Assembly (NCBI GenBank): GCA_016795155.1
Contig: JAEUIE010000059.1
Span: 60,271 to 124,270, forward strand
Reading direction: 5' to 3'
DNA: 64,000 bases
Source of the DNA: Planctomycetia bacterium
Lineage (GTDB): Bacteria > Planctomycetota > Planctomycetia > Gemmatales > HRBIN36
Below the pieces are notes generated by a model that saw only the letters and a list, made by a program, of their open reading frames with translations, was not told where the DNA came from and made no database searches. Shown here piece after piece: positions 48,272 to 58,627 of the stretch (positions are counted from its first letter, which is position 1; each line of letters starts with the position of its first letter). The position numbers and the translations under genes were made by a program.

Positions 48272-49734
48272 ACGGCCCAGAAATACTTCGCATTGTTGAT
48301 GCCATGCACCGCGACAAGGGCATTCCCAAAGACATGATCTTTGAAGGCATTGAACAGGGCATGCACCTGGCTGCTCGCAAACACTTTGGCGTCATCGATC
48401 AGGAAACCGATGACATTGAAGTCAAAATTGATCGCCAAACGGGCGTCATGACAGCCAGCAAGGCCGGCATTGAACTTGACCCACAGATTCTAGGCCGCAT
48501 TGCTGCCCAGGTAGCCAAGCAGGTATTCATCCAGAAAATACGCGAAGCTGAATCGAATGTCGTCTTCCGCGATTATGGCGAACGCAAGGGCGAACTGGTC
48601 ATCGGCACGGTGCAGCGTATCGAAGGTGGTTCTGCAATTCTAAGCTTGGGAAAAAGCGAAGCATTTCTGCCTCGTTCCGAAATGATTCCCGGCGAAACTC
48701 CGCATGTCGGTCAGCGTATCAAGGCAATCATTCTCGAAGTACGCAAAATGGGCAACCGTGTTCGTATTGTCCTTTCCAGAACCCATCCTGATTTTGTCCG
48801 CAGATTGTTTGAACAGGAAATACCCGAAATCGCAGATCGCACGATCCAGATTCGTTCGATAGCCCGCGAAGCGGGTTATCGCACGAAGATTTCTGCCAGT
48901 TCGATCGATAGCAAGGTTGATGCAGTCGGTGCCTGCGTGGGTGTGCGAGGCAGCCGCATCAAGAACATCGTTGACGAACTGGGTGGCGAGCGTATTGACA
49001 TCGTTCGCTGGAATGAATCGCTTCAGGTAATGATTCCCAATGCTTTGCAGCCAGCCAACATCACAGAAGTGTTCCTTTACACCAAGCTGGGTCGCGCCAT
49101 TGTCATGGTGCCTGAAGACCAACTGAGCCTGGCGATTGGCCGACGTGGGCAAAACGTCCGGCTGGCATCCAAGCTGGTGGGCTGGGACATGGAAATCATG
49201 ACTGAGGATGAGCTTTCGGAAAGCATTGAGAAAGCCGAAGGTTACTTCCGACTGATCCCGGGCATGACTGATGACATGGTGGAAGTGCTGATTTCCGAAG
49301 GCTTCCTCTCTTATGACGATCTGACATTCCAGGAGACAGCCGACCTGGCTGAAATGCTGGGGGTAACGGAAGAAGAAGCGATCAACATTATCAACTTCGC
49401 TGAAGAAGCTTCTGCAGAACTGGAAAAGATCAGCGAAGAACAGAGGTCTGGCGGACAAAGTGGGTCGACTGCAGTTGAAGAAACAGCCGCTGAGACAACT
49501 ACAGAGACTGCTGTATCAGAAATTCCGGCGGAAACGTCAGCTGAAAATGTAGAAGTAACCGTTTCTGAATCTGAAGCACCGAGTACAGAATCAGGTGATG
49601 AAGCGGCCGAACCGAGTACACCAACCGTTGATGAAACATTAGCTTCCGATGTTCCTGAAGTTGTTACCGAATCATCAGTCGAAGCAACTTCTTCCACCGA
49701 AGCCGTTTCCGAAGCTAAACCAGAAACAGTGTAA
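48268..49734 (+). CDS. nusA: Transcription termination/antitermination factor NusA
   Basis: RNA polymerase-bound factor of 488 residues affecting pausing, termination and antitermination. The N-terminal polymerase-binding domain (to about 105) is followed by an S1 domain ([18 protein letters not shown]), two KH domains ([39 protein letters not shown]) and a helix-hairpin-helix part ([18 protein letters not shown]). The last hundred or so residues are an acidic Ser/Thr/Glu/Val/Ala-rich tail not found in the E. coli protein. It overlaps the ABC ATPase gene by 4 bases. rimP, its usual predecessor, is missing. Confidence 0.97.
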   Translation: MNGPEILRIVDAMHRDKGIPKDMIFEGIEQGMHLAARKHFGVIDQETDDIEVKIDRQTGVMTASKAGIELDPQILGRIAAQVAKQVFIQKIREAESNVVFRDYGERKGELVIGTVQRIEGGSAILSLGKSEAFLPRSEMIPGETPHVGQRIKAIILEVRKMGNRVRIVLSRTHPDFVRRLFEQEIPEIADRTIQIRSIAREAGYRTKISASSIDSKVDAVGACVGVRGSRIKNIVDELGGERIDIVRWNESLQVMIPNALQPANITEVFLYTKLGRAIVMVPEDQLSLAIGRRGQNVRLASKLVGWDMEIMTEDELSESIEKAEGYFRLIPGMTDDMVEVLISEGFLSYDDLTFQETADLAEMLGVTEEEAINIINFAEEASAELEKISEEQRSGGQSGSTAVEETAAETTTETAVSEIPAETSAENVEVTVSESEAPSTESGDEAAEPSTPTVDETLASDVPEVVTESSVEATSSTEAVSEAKPETV

Positions 49735-50106
49735 AGGTAGAATTGAATTCATAAATGCGGGACCATCAACGGTACCGCCTGCTTTAATTAATGTTGTAAA
49801 CCGCGGTGTCATCATCAAACAAAAAACCCCATTTTCATCATCAGACATGCTCTGTTATTACCATTTTCGACAGATGGATCCAATTCAATAACGCATTGAT
49901 TCATCTAGAGTGTTCAGAAACTATTATGAAATAGGGCTTTCCATCAAGGAATTCGTCTCTTACACTAATCTATGCTCAAATGAGAAGAAATGTCTTCGAT
50001 TTGAACACTCATGCCCATGAGTGGTCGAAGCTGTTTTAACTCTTCCGAAGCAGGCCAAGACCGCCGGGAGCGGCCTATGTGAGCAGATTGACTACAGGGG
50101 TGATGC
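49735..50106. other. nusA-infB intergenic region
   Basis: A 372-base AT-rich gap where many bacteria have ylxR. I see no gene. A TATTAT box at about 49924-49929 could belong to an infB promoter but no convincing -35 accompanies it. A small CCGC/GCGG hairpin occurs near 50070. Confidence 0.5.
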
Positions 50107-53037
50107 TTGTCGACGACGAAGGAAGCCAAGGTACGCATATATCAATTGGCAAAAGATCTGGATGTGGAAACCAGCATCTTACTTGACATCTGCAATGATG
50201 CTGGCTTTGATAAAGTTCGCAGCCAACTTAGCAGCGTTGATCACGATCAGATTGATCTCATCAAAAAGGTACTCAAGCAAAAGGCAACCCCGCCAGCTCC
50301 AGCAGTTCCTCCACCTCCAGTATTAAAGCAGCCTATTGCGGCCAAGCCTCCCACCCTGGCCCCCAAAACGCCTGTCGTATCACAGGCCAAGGTGATCCCT
50401 GAAGAAGAAACTCCGGAAGTTGTTGCGGAAATAGTAGAAGAACCTGCTGCTCAACCTGAACCGGTTGCACCTCCACCACCGAAAACGTTATTGACTGCCG
50501 ACCTGAAAAGTTCAATTCGTAACCTGAACACTGCTCGGCCAGTTCGCTCACGTCATGCACCACCCCCTGCTGCTCCGCAACAACCGGCACCGGTAGCGCC
50601 AGCGGCTCGTGAACCAGCTACCGAAAAGCCAGCACCAACGGTTACCCCGGCTCCTGGACCAGCTAAAGCAGCAACCGTTACCCCGCTACCCAAGCCAGCA
50701 GCACCCATCAGACCGATGGCTACGCAGAATCCAACCAAGCCACCTGTATTGAACCAACCAGGCGGAGCTGCTGCTGCCGGTGAACGCCGTTCCGCACTGG
50801 ATCGCGCCAGACCGACTACCTCGTACACTCCGCCGGCATCCCAGGCGCGCCGCAAGATTGTCATGCCAGGCGCAGTGCCTAGTGCCCCCTCTGCTCAACC
50901 GGGAGTACTCAAGCCTTCTGTCAAGTTCACGCCTGACATGCTGGCTGGCATCAATACGACCAAGGGGCCAGTAACTGCGAAGGATATTATTCGCAAAATC
51001 GAAGAAAAGCATTTCGAAGATAAAGCCAAATCCAAAAAGGATCATGGCGACGATCTGGTCGATGAAGATGATGACAAATTACGTCCCGGACAGGTGAAAG
51101 GCCGTGAAGAGAGGCACAAAAAGCGATCCATGCGGGCAAAGGCTCGCGAGGACGATATCCGCAAACTCACACAGTTGCTAGACGATGATGATGATACCCC
51201 CTCGCCACAGCGGCTGCATCGCGTTCATCGCGCACCGCGGCAAGGCACCCTGCCCCGCAAAGGTACTATTGTTGATGTCCATACCCCCATCACGGTGCGT
51301 TCGCTTTCTGAAAACCTTGGCGTCAAAGCGACCGATCTCATCAAGAAACTGATGGCCAAGGGACAGATGGTCACCATCAATACCGGCCTGGATGAACTGG
51401 CTGCAGAAGAACTGGCCATTGAACTGGGCATTGAGATCAAGATCATCAAAGAGCAGGAAGCCGAAGAGCTGGTGCTGGCTGAATTCAGCAAGAAGACCGA
51501 AGAACATGCACTGATACACCGGCCACCTATTGTCACAGTCATGGGCCATGTCGATCACGGCAAAACAAGTCTGCTCGACCGTATCCGTGAAAGCAACGTG
51601 GTAGCCAGCGAAGCGGGTGGCATTACGCAACATATCCGCGCCTGGAAGGTAAACCATGGCGGGAAAGACATTACTTTCCTCGATACACCCGGCCATGCTG
51701 CCTTCACGCAGATGCGCGCCCGTGGTGCCAATGTCACTGATATCGTGGTGCTGGTAGTGGCAGCTGATGACGGCATCATGCCTCAAACGGATGAAGCCAT
51801 CAGTCACGCCAAGGCTGCTGGTGTGCCCATCATCGTGGCGATCAACAAAGTTGACCTGCCCAATGCCAACCTGAATCGCACCCGTCAACAGTTGTATTCC
51901 AAGGAGCTGATTCCCGATGATATGGGTGGCGATACACCATTTATTGAAACGATTGCCAACAAGGATCGGCCTCGCGGTATCAACGAATTACTCGACATGA
52001 TCCTGCTGGTTGCAGAACTGAAAGACCTCAAAGCTGACCCCGAACGTGCTGCGACAGGCACTTGCCTGGAAGCCAGAGTCAATGGTGATGAAGGTGTAGT
52101 GGCCAACTTCCTGGTACAGGATGGCACACTCCGCCGGGGCGACACGATATTGTGCGGTACCACGGTAGGACGCGTTCGTCAGATGTACAGCGACCTGGGC
52201 AAAACGCTGGACGAAGCTGGCCCCTCAACTCCTGTCCGCATCATCGGCCTCGATGAGGCTCCCGAAGCCAGCGACAAATTCTATGTCGTGGATGATATCG
52301 CCCAGGCTCGCGAAATCGCTGAATCGCGTATCCAAAAACAACGTGATGCAATTAACATTAAACGCAGTACCTTCCGACTCGAAGACCTGGGCAAAGCCAA
52401 GGCAACTGAGCTGAAGATCATCCTGAAAGCGGATGTCAAAGGCTCTATCGAAGCGATCAAGAAAGATCTGGAAAAGCTTACCCACGATGAAGTGAAGATC
52501 AAACTTCTGCATACCGCGGTCGGTGGCATTACCGAAAGTGATGTCCAGTTGGCGTTGGCATCTCCGGAAGACAGCCTGATCATCGGCTTCAATGTGGTGC
52601 CTGATGATGATGCACGCAAGCTGGCAGATGTCAATAATATTCAGCTCAAGCTGTACGACATCATTTACAAACTCTCCGACGATTTGAAGCTGGCTCTAGA
52701 AGGCAAGCTCAAGCCGAAAGAAGAAGTCATCCACCTGGGCCGTGCGGTCGTCCGCGATACATTCAAGATCAGCCGTGTTGGCACGGTGGCTGGCTGCCAT
52801 GTCACCAGCGGCACCATCGAACGCTCCGCCAAGGTTCGCCTGATTCGCGATGGCGTGGTGATCTACCCGCCATCAGAACGCACCGCAGCACTCGATTCAC
52901 TCAAGCGTCATAAGGATGATGTCCGCGAAGTACGCGAAGGCTACGAGTGCGGCATCAAGATCGCCGGCTTTGACGATGTGAAAGTGGGCGATGTGATCGA
53001 AGCATTCCGCGTGGAACAGGTACAGCGGACGCTGTAG
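50107..53037 (+). CDS. infB: Translation initiation factor IF-2
   Basis: Initiator-tRNA-binding GTPase of 976 residues. An N-terminal IF2_N domain ([20 protein letters not shown]) is followed by a long Pro/Ala-rich linker, a second IF2_N-like segment ([19 protein letters not shown]), and the G domain with GHVDHGKT (480-487), DTPGHAAF and NKVD; domains II-IV follow to the end. The start is TTG at 50107, with AGGGGTG a few bases upstream; the nearby ATG at 50103 is out of frame. The gene ends at a strong terminator. rbfA does not follow. Confidence 0.96.
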   Translation: MSTTKEAKVRIYQLAKDLDVETSILLDICNDAGFDKVRSQLSSVDHDQIDLIKKVLKQKATPPAPAVPPPPVLKQPIAAKPPTLAPKTPVVSQAKVIPEEETPEVVAEIVEEPAAQPEPVAPPPPKTLLTADLKSSIRNLNTARPVRSRHAPPPAAPQQPAPVAPAAREPATEKPAPTVTPAPGPAKAATVTPLPKPAAPIRPMATQNPTKPPVLNQPGGAAAAGERRSALDRARPTTSYTPPASQARRKIVMPGAVPSAPSAQPGVLKPSVKFTPDMLAGINTTKGPVTAKDIIRKIEEKHFEDKAKSKKDHGDDLVDEDDDKLRPGQVKGREERHKKRSMRAKAREDDIRKLTQLLDDDDDTPSPQRLHRVHRAPRQGTLPRKGTIVDVHTPITVRSLSENLGVKATDLIKKLMAKGQMVTINTGLDELAAEELAIELGIEIKIIKEQEAEELVLAEFSKKTEEHALIHRPPIVTVMGHVDHGKTSLLDRIRESNVVASEAGGITQHIRAWKVNHGGKDITFLDTPGHAAFTQMRARGANVTDIVVLVVAADDGIMPQTDEAISHAKAAGVPIIVAINKVDLPNANLNRTRQQLYSKELIPDDMGGDTPFIETIANKDRPRGINELLDMILLVAELKDLKADPERAATGTCLEARVNGDEGVVANFLVQDGTLRRGDTILCGTTVGRVRQMYSDLGKTLDEAGPSTPVRIIGLDEAPEASDKFYVVDDIAQAREIAESRIQKQRDAINIKRSTFRLEDLGKAKATELKIILKADVKGSIEAIKKDLEKLTHDEVKIKLLHTAVGGITESDVQLALASPEDSLIIGFNVVPDDDARKLADVNNIQLKLYDIIYKLSDDLKLALEGKLKPKEEVIHLGRAVVRDTFKISRVGTVAGCHVTSGTIERSAKVRLIRDGVVIYPPSERTAALDSLKRHKDDVREVREGYECGIKIAGFDDVKVGDVIEAFRVEQVQRTL

Positions 53038-53061
53038 CCTGAACAAGTGCTAATCTTTTGC

Positions 53062-53093
53062 GAGGTGGAGCATGTCTCCACCTCCATGTTTTT
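53062..53093 (+). terminator. Intrinsic terminator after infB
   Basis: GAGGTGGAG / CTCCACCTC, a perfect 9-base stem with a CATGT loop, then CATG and TTTTT (53089-53093), 24 bases past the infB stop. Confidence 0.85.
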
Positions 53094-53104
53094 CAAGTCA
53101 AATC

Positions 53105-53890
53105 ATGAACAAGCTACCACTTTCAGCTGTTCAGCAGACACTGCAACAGGCCCCGCCCCGCATTGCTGTGGTCTTAGGTTCAGGATTAAGCGTTCTAGCA
53201 GAATGCCTGCAACTCATCAGTCAGTGGAGTTTCGTAGAACTTCCGGGCATGGTGGCTTCCAGTATCCAGGGCCATCGCGGGCAGTTGCTGTATGGAACCT
53301 GGAATTCCATTCCTGTGTTAATGTTCGCTGGCCGTATCCACTATTACGAAGGGCACGGCTGGGATGCAACACTGGCTCCCATCAGGTTGGCGGCTGATCT
53401 GGGCATTGAGCGTTTGATTCTGACCAATGCCGCAGGCGGCATTCGCGAAGGATTCAAACCTGGTACTCTCATGCTGATTCAGCATCACTTGAAATGTACG
53501 CAGCCACGCTGGTGGGCGAAGGGTGTCCAGAAGAGCGACCCTATCTGGTACGATTACCAACTCAACGACAAAGTGCTGCAACTTGCAGGATCATTTTCCA
53601 TTCCGCTGGAATACGGCTTTTATGCCTGCCTCACCGGTCCCAGCTATGAAACACCAGCAGAGATCAGGATGCTTCAAACACTGGGAATCTCTGCAGTAGG
53701 AATGTCTACGGCACTCGAAGCGGAAGAGGCGTATCAACGTAAGATTCAGACCATTGCGATTTCCTGCATCACCAATGTTGGCGCAGGGCTTTCTGCAACA
53801 CCTCCGCATCATGAAGAGGTGATGCTGGAATCGCAACGGGCGGCACATCAACTGGGTAATCTGCTCGAAGGCATACTGACCATACTCTGA
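53105..53890 (+). CDS. Purine nucleoside phosphorylase
   Basis: Purine salvage enzyme of 261 residues, trimeric PNP type (PunA-like), splitting purine nucleosides with phosphate. Motifs: VVLGSGLSVLAE, GHRGQLLYG, FAGRIHYYEGH, LTNAAGGI and LTGPSYETPAEIRML, with GMSTALEAE near the C-terminus. The ATG at 53105 is chosen: an upstream in-frame ATG at 53072 lies in the loop of the infB terminator. MTA phosphorylases share this fold; the details seen fit PNP better. Confidence 0.93.
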   Translation: MNKLPLSAVQQTLQQAPPRIAVVLGSGLSVLAECLQLISQWSFVELPGMVASSIQGHRGQLLYGTWNSIPVLMFAGRIHYYEGHGWDATLAPIRLAADLGIERLILTNAAGGIREGFKPGTLMLIQHHLKCTQPRWWAKGVQKSDPIWYDYQLNDKVLQLAGSFSIPLEYGFYACLTGPSYETPAEIRMLQTLGISAVGMSTALEAEEAYQRKIQTIAISCITNVGAGLSATPPHHEEVMLESQRAAHQLGNLLEGILTIL

Positions 53891-53968
53891 TTCGACTTGA
53901 TACTCTACACCAACGCATGTTCTGGTTTGTAGAATAGCAACATCTTTGATCAACCGATAGGTGATGCC

Positions 53969-55138
53969 ATGCCAGCCTATGTCAAACGTGGTTCCATTCC
54001 TCCCAAGCGGCATATTGAACATCGCGTCAAGCCGGGCTACAAGAACGAAGGCATCTATTACGAAGAAGTCGTCACCACGGTTGGTTTTGAGCGTGCCTAT
54101 TCGATCTGTTATCATCTCAGGCCGCCTACTCGGGTTCGCAAGGTGGAACCAGCTGGCATCATGCCTCTGGAAATTGTCGAAGGCGAAATGCTCCGCCATC
54201 ACCACCTGAAAAGCAAGAACATCCCGGCACGTGGAGATATTGTTTCGGGCAGATTGCCACTGATGACCAATGCCGATGTCACCATCAGCCGTTGTCGGCC
54301 TTCCGAATCACAGTCAGAACTATTCCGCAACGCATCGTGCGACGAAGTCATTTTTGTGCATCACGGGCGAGGCAAACTGCATTCTCCGCTCGGCATCCTG
54401 CCTTTCAAACCATTCGATTACATTGTCGTTCCCCGATGCACTACTTATCGCATCGAATTTGATGAAGGCATCTCGCCTGACCTGCTCATCGTGGAATCAA
54501 CAGGCGATTTGCGTATCCCGGAACGCTACTTGAATCCAGACGGTCAATTACGGCTCGGTGCGCCCTATTCGGAACGAGACTTTCATGGGCCCACGGATAT
54601 CCACGTCATTGATCAGGAAAAAGACATTCCCGTGCTGGTAAAAGATGGTGATCGATACACTCGCTACATCCTGGCCAGCCATCCATTTGATGTGGTCGGC
54701 TGGGATGGCATGCTTTATCCCTTTACTTTCAATGCTGATGATTTTGAACCCATCACGGGCACGATTCATCAGCCTCCACCTATTCATCAGACCTTTGAAA
54801 CCAAGGGCTTTGTGCTTTGCACGTTTGCTCCGCGATTTCTGGATCATCATCCCGATGCGGTAAAGGTGCCCTACGTTCATTCCAACGTTGGTGCAGATGA
54901 AGTGCTCTACTATGTGAGAGGCAACTTCGGCAGCCGACGCGGCGTGGAAACTTCATCCTTCACACTGCATCCACGTGGCATTCCGCATGGCCCTCATCCA
55001 GGCACCATTGTTGCCAGCCGTGAGGTCATCCGCACGGATGAGCTGGCGGTCATGGTAGATACACATTTGCCTTTGCACCTCACCCGTCAGGCACTGGAAC
55101 TCGACGACCCATCGTATCCCTACAGTTGGCTGGATTAG
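53969..55138 (+). CDS. hmgA: Homogentisate 1,2-dioxygenase
   Basis: Ring-cleaving Fe(II) dioxygenase of tyrosine and phenylalanine breakdown, 389 residues, slightly shorter than the human enzyme. The N-terminal signature is GYKNEGIYYEEVVTT. Iron ligands fall in the expected places: His304 and Glu311 within PYVHSNVGADEVLYYVRG, and His340 in RGIPHGPHPG. No maleylacetoacetate isomerase or fumarylacetoacetase lies next to it. A flavin reductase-like gene starts 3 bases later, so the two are co-transcribed. Confidence 0.93.
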   Translation: MPAYVKRGSIPPKRHIEHRVKPGYKNEGIYYEEVVTTVGFERAYSICYHLRPPTRVRKVEPAGIMPLEIVEGEMLRHHHLKSKNIPARGDIVSGRLPLMTNADVTISRCRPSESQSELFRNASCDEVIFVHHGRGKLHSPLGILPFKPFDYIVVPRCTTYRIEFDEGISPDLLIVESTGDLRIPERYLNPDGQLRLGAPYSERDFHGPTDIHVIDQEKDIPVLVKDGDRYTRYILASHPFDVVGWDGMLYPFTFNADDFEPITGTIHQPPPIHQTFETKGFVLCTFAPRFLDHHPDAVKVPYVHSNVGADEVLYYVRGNFGSRRGVETSSFTLHPRGIPHGPHPGTIVASREVIRTDELAVMVDTHLPLHLTRQALELDDPSYPYSWLD

Positions 55139-55141
55139 TGC

Positions 55142-55753
55142 ATGGTCTTTCTGGATGTGGCATCAACCCCCGCCATGGACATTTATCAAGCCATGGTGGG
55201 GATCGTTTCACCTCGCCCTATTGCATGGGTAAGCACGGTTGACCGGTCTGGCAGACCGAATCTCGCACCGTTCAGCTTTTTCAATACCTTTGGCTCTAAC
55301 CCGCCGGTCGTCGTGTTCTCACCCACGCTCAGGCGAGATGGAACGAAGAAGGACACTCTTCTGAATCTCGAAGAAGTGCCCGAGTTTGTGATTCATGCTG
55401 CAACCTGGCCCCAAGCTCACGCTGTGAATGACTCCTCCAGAGAATTACCCCGACATGAAAGTGAAGCTGACATGCTGGGAATGGGACTGATTCCGTCCAG
55501 CAAAGTCAAGCCACCACGCCTGAAAGATGCCGTAGTTGCCATGGAAGGAAAAGTACTGCAGATCATTCCCATTGGTCAGCAGGCTATGAGTGGCAACCTG
55601 GTAATTGGTGAAATTGTTGGGATTCATCTTGATGAGTCCATTCTCAATTCTCAGGGGAAAGTAGACCCTCGACTACTGCAGACCATTGGACGGCTGGGAG
55701 GCGACTGGTTTTGCAAATCTACTGACTTGTTTGAACTGAAGCGACCAACCTGA
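55142..55753 (+). CDS. Flavin reductase-like FMN-binding protein
   Basis: Split-barrel flavoprotein of 203 residues (DIM6/NTAB, flavin_reduct family). PRPIAWVSTVDRSGRPNLAP and FSFFNTFGSNPPVV form the FMN site; VIGEIVGIHLDE lies near the C-terminus. It may supply reduced flavin or act on an aromatic substrate. Start: the ATG directly after the hmgA stop. Together they look like an aromatic-catabolism unit. Confidence 0.88.
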   Translation: MVFLDVASTPAMDIYQAMVGIVSPRPIAWVSTVDRSGRPNLAPFSFFNTFGSNPPVVVFSPTLRRDGTKKDTLLNLEEVPEFVIHAATWPQAHAVNDSSRELPRHESEADMLGMGLIPSSKVKPPRLKDAVVAMEGKVLQIIPIGQQAMSGNLVIGEIVGIHLDESILNSQGKVDPRLLQTIGRLGGDWFCKSTDLFELKRPT

Positions 55754-55877
55754 TCGTATCCAGGCTAAACTGCCTCAGCAGCCCGCAAAGTTTCCCCAGA
55801 TTCCCTCAAGCCACCATTATCAGCATGTCGATGAATGCAGAGACGGTGTATTACGTCCGGGCGGGGAGTGTCTATTC

Positions 55878-57245
55878 ATGATGGGGTTCCGTGGGCTGGC
55901 TGCCGTACTTTGCTGCGTGCTGTTCCAGCTTGCGCTCCAGGCTCAGAACACTCCAACGTATTGCAACAAGCTGCGGTTTTCCCTCCCATTTCAAATTGAT
56001 CCACAGGAAGTGTATCGGCTGCGTGAAGCACAACTCTATGAATCGATGGATGGGCGAAGCAACTGGAGGCTGGTTGCGCGCATAGGGCCGCAGGACAATC
56101 AGTTTCCTGTTCAGGTTCCGCGCGAAGGTGAATACTGGTATCTGCTTCGAGTGATTGAGACAAACGGCATGGCGAATCCAGCCCAACTGGATCGCTTACC
56201 AGCCAACCATCCGCTCACACGCATCGTAGTGGATAATACACCGCCCCGCATCGACTTTCGTGAACTGCCAGGCCGTGGCGAACAGGCTCAGGTGAACTGG
56301 AACATCACCGATGAGACGCTGGATATCAGCAGCATCCGTCTTGATTACCTGAATGCCAACAACCAGTGGGTTCCCATCAATATCCGCCAGGAAGCACGAG
56401 GCGAAGCATCACTGACAGTGCCTGGCCGTGGCAGGGTTGAATTACGACTATCCGCGATGGATATGGCCAAAAACCAGGAAGCCAAGACCATTAGCCTGGG
56501 TGGCGGATCTACAGCCAGTACCGCTGAACGAGAAAACAATCGTGATAATGATGGATGGGATAGCCCAGGAGGGGCCGGAGCCACGCGACGATCATCCTCC
56601 ATGGATGATACAGGAACATCTTCGCGCGAATCACGCTACATCAACAAAGACACATTCAGTGTCAATTTCAACCTGGAACAAGTCGGGCCTTCCGGCGCTC
56701 ATGTTGAAGCATTTTATCTGAATGATAATCAGTGGACCCCTTGCGGCAGCACGAAAGTAACGCACGAGGGCCCTGGCAAACTTGAAGTCAAACTGCCCCG
56801 CGAGGGCACCTTCGGCATCATCATGCAGGTACGAAGCGGCTTTGATAATACTGCCTCCAAGCCTCGGCCTTCCGCCAGCCCTGAAGTATGGGTGTGCCTG
56901 GATAAGACACTGCCTAAAGTGACTGATCTCCAGGTGCTTCCTGGTCGTGGCAGCAATATGGGCAAAGTAAAAATCCTCTGGCGAGCCAGCGACACACACC
57001 TCGCTTCTCAGCCTATACGATTGGAATATCGAGACCTGGAAGACAGCGACAAAAACTGGCAACCTATTGCAGACAACCTGGAAAATACCGGATCTTTTGT
57101 GTGGAATACTCCTTCGCGTGGTTTTCGGTATCAGATACGTGTTTCAGCCATCGATAAAGCACGCAACTGGGGCGAAGCAATTTCGCAGGAAGTGATCGTA
57201 GATGTTGCCCAGCCTAAAGTCAGGATTCTGGATATTGATCATTAA
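55878..57245 (+). CDS. Exported protein with repeated Ig-like beta domains
   Basis: Hypothetical exported protein of 455 residues with signal peptide (about 1-22, ending ALQAQ). Three or so similar beta-sandwich units follow, each beginning with an Asp-Pro/Thr-Pro-Pro turn and containing W-x-I/A-x-D (VNWNITDETLDISSIRLDY; ILWRASDTHLASQPIRLEY). A low-complexity Gly/Asp/Asn/Ser linker sits at about 205-250. Such repeats are typical of surface proteins. GGGGAG lies 9 bases upstream of two adjacent ATGs; the first is given. Confidence 0.75.
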   Translation: MMGFRGLAAVLCCVLFQLALQAQNTPTYCNKLRFSLPFQIDPQEVYRLREAQLYESMDGRSNWRLVARIGPQDNQFPVQVPREGEYWYLLRVIETNGMANPAQLDRLPANHPLTRIVVDNTPPRIDFRELPGRGEQAQVNWNITDETLDISSIRLDYLNANNQWVPINIRQEARGEASLTVPGRGRVELRLSAMDMAKNQEAKTISLGGGSTASTAERENNRDNDGWDSPGGAGATRRSSSMDDTGTSSRESRYINKDTFSVNFNLEQVGPSGAHVEAFYLNDNQWTPCGSTKVTHEGPGKLEVKLPREGTFGIIMQVRSGFDNTASKPRPSASPEVWVCLDKTLPKVTDLQVLPGRGSNMGKVKILWRASDTHLASQPIRLEYRDLEDSDKNWQPIADNLENTGSFVWNTPSRGFRYQIRVSAIDKARNWGEAISQEVIVDVAQPKVRILDIDH

Positions 57246-57250
57246 ACGCA

Positions 57251-57280
57251 AACAGGCGGGAAACGCATTTCCCGCCTGTT
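57251..57280. terminator. Bidirectional terminator between convergent genes
   Basis: Perfect 13-base stem AACAGGCGGGAAA / TTTCCCGCCTGTT with a 4-base loop, lying between stops at 57245 and 57301. Confidence 0.85.
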
Positions 57281-57300
57281 ACATGAATATTCCTATCTGC

Positions 57301-58305
57301 TTATCGACTCTTGATGGCCTTGATCAGCTTATCTGCCAGATCAGCCTTGATATCGCCGGCCAGCGATACCTTCTTGCCGTTGGAACCAATCTGCAGGCTG
57401 CTGACCAGATCAGCCAGTTCCGAGCCAAACTGTTCATTGGAAAGTGCTAAAGCACCAGCCATATCCTTGGCCTGATCCATGAGAGTTTTCATCTGGCTGG
57501 CAGCACCTTCTTCCGACAAATGCATGCTGACATCAAACTTGACATTGTCTTTGATATTCAGATTCATCGTCTGGGTTTCAAGCTTGCTGATCGCATCACC
57601 CAGTTCAGGATTTGGCGCCATCTTGGACATTTCACGGACTGAAGCAGGAATCATGATGGCACCCCAAACGGTATTGTCATTGCGTGCCTTGGCGAGCAGT
57701 TCCGAAAACTTGGAGTTGAGCGAACTCGACTTGCGACCGATCAGACGTTCAATGGCATTAGTCACATCTTCCTTGACAGTACCGCCGATGATGGTTTCCT
57801 TGTCGTAGATGGTTGCGTAGAAGTTCTTGCCACTGTCTTTATCCTTGACTTCATACATCAGGAAATCACCATACTTGGTGGTGGTGACGCGATCGCTTTG
57901 ATTGGCTGCAGCAATCAGAGCGCCCAGGGCACCATTCATTTTTTCAACATTGAATGCACCTTTGGCGACCATAAAGCCATCCGCTTCGGGTGGTCCGCCG
58001 ATTTTCGCATTGAATTTACTGACAGTAAAAGTCACCGAGGTGATGTCTCTCATGGGATCAAAACCCAGCGACTGCATGACACCCTGAAGCTGGCTGTTTT
58101 CCTTGATGCGTTTTTCCAGGTCTTCCTTGAAGTGCTTCTGGAACAGCGAAGAACTCAACAGACTTTTGACATTGAAGGAAAATGCCATCTCTGTGTTATC
58201 AGGAAACAATTTGGCGATATCGCCAGACTGCTGAGCCTGCAGACTTGTCAAACCAGCCAGCATGATCGTTGCACATGCCAGATAGCTGAAAACAGATCGT
58301 TTCAC
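57301..58305 (-). CDS. Secreted hypothetical (DUF3352-like) protein
   Basis: Exported protein of 334 residues with a signal peptide (about 1-24). The body has DIAKLFPDNTEMAFSFNVK, AFNVEKMNGALGALI, TIYDKETIIGGTVKEDV and a C-terminal helical part, as in DUF3352-like planctomycete proteins. Function unknown. Highly charged and soluble after cleavage. It converges on the Ig-like gene and is divergent from the pseudokinase gene at 58628. Confidence 0.75.
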   Translation of the reverse strand: MKRSVFSYLACATIMLAGLTSLQAQQSGDIAKLFPDNTEMAFSFNVKSLLSSSLFQKHFKEDLEKRIKENSQLQGVMQSLGFDPMRDITSVTFTVSKFNAKIGGPPEADGFMVAKGAFNVEKMNGALGALIAAANQSDRVTTTKYGDFLMYEVKDKDSGKNFYATIYDKETIIGGTVKEDVTNAIERLIGRKSSSLNSKFSELLAKARNDNTVWGAIMIPASVREMSKMAPNPELGDAISKLETQTMNLNIKDNVKFDVSMHLSEEGAASQMKTLMDQAKDMAGALALSNEQFGSELADLVSSLQIGSNGKKVSLAGDIKADLADKLIKAIKSR

Positions 58306-58627
58306 AATTCATCTCCACGAGGGTAAATATCAAACCAATCCACCATACGCACTGGTCAGTGTACTGGATATGCAAAGGGAGACCTAGCCGAATTTCGTAT
58401 ACCAGACCTGCTTGTCCTTTGATTTCATCCAGGGACTTGTTCTGCGATGCGTTCCTGAAAATGTATTACCCAGATACTGTCTGATGAGTTTCAAAAAATA
58501 AGGTAATGCAGTAAACTATTTTTATCAGATTATCCTGGACAATGTGATTTTCATGGAATATTCGACTGTTCCATTAAGATATGCTAATCTTGCTGGTTAG
58601 ACAGAAACACTGTTCTTGGCTTGAGTT
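58306..58627. other. Divergent intergenic region
   Basis: A 322-base AT-rich region between two divergent genes. Several TA-rich patches (for example TATGCTAAT near 58579) could be -10 boxes, but I see no convincing pair. No gene or RNA element found. Confidence 0.45.

Noticed and set aside
48640..49458. Minus-strand frame of 272 codons
   Set aside because: Antisense to nusA.
53072..53104. ATG at 53072 as start of the purine nucleoside phosphorylase
   Set aside because: It lies in the loop of the infB terminator; the following residues do not fit the family.
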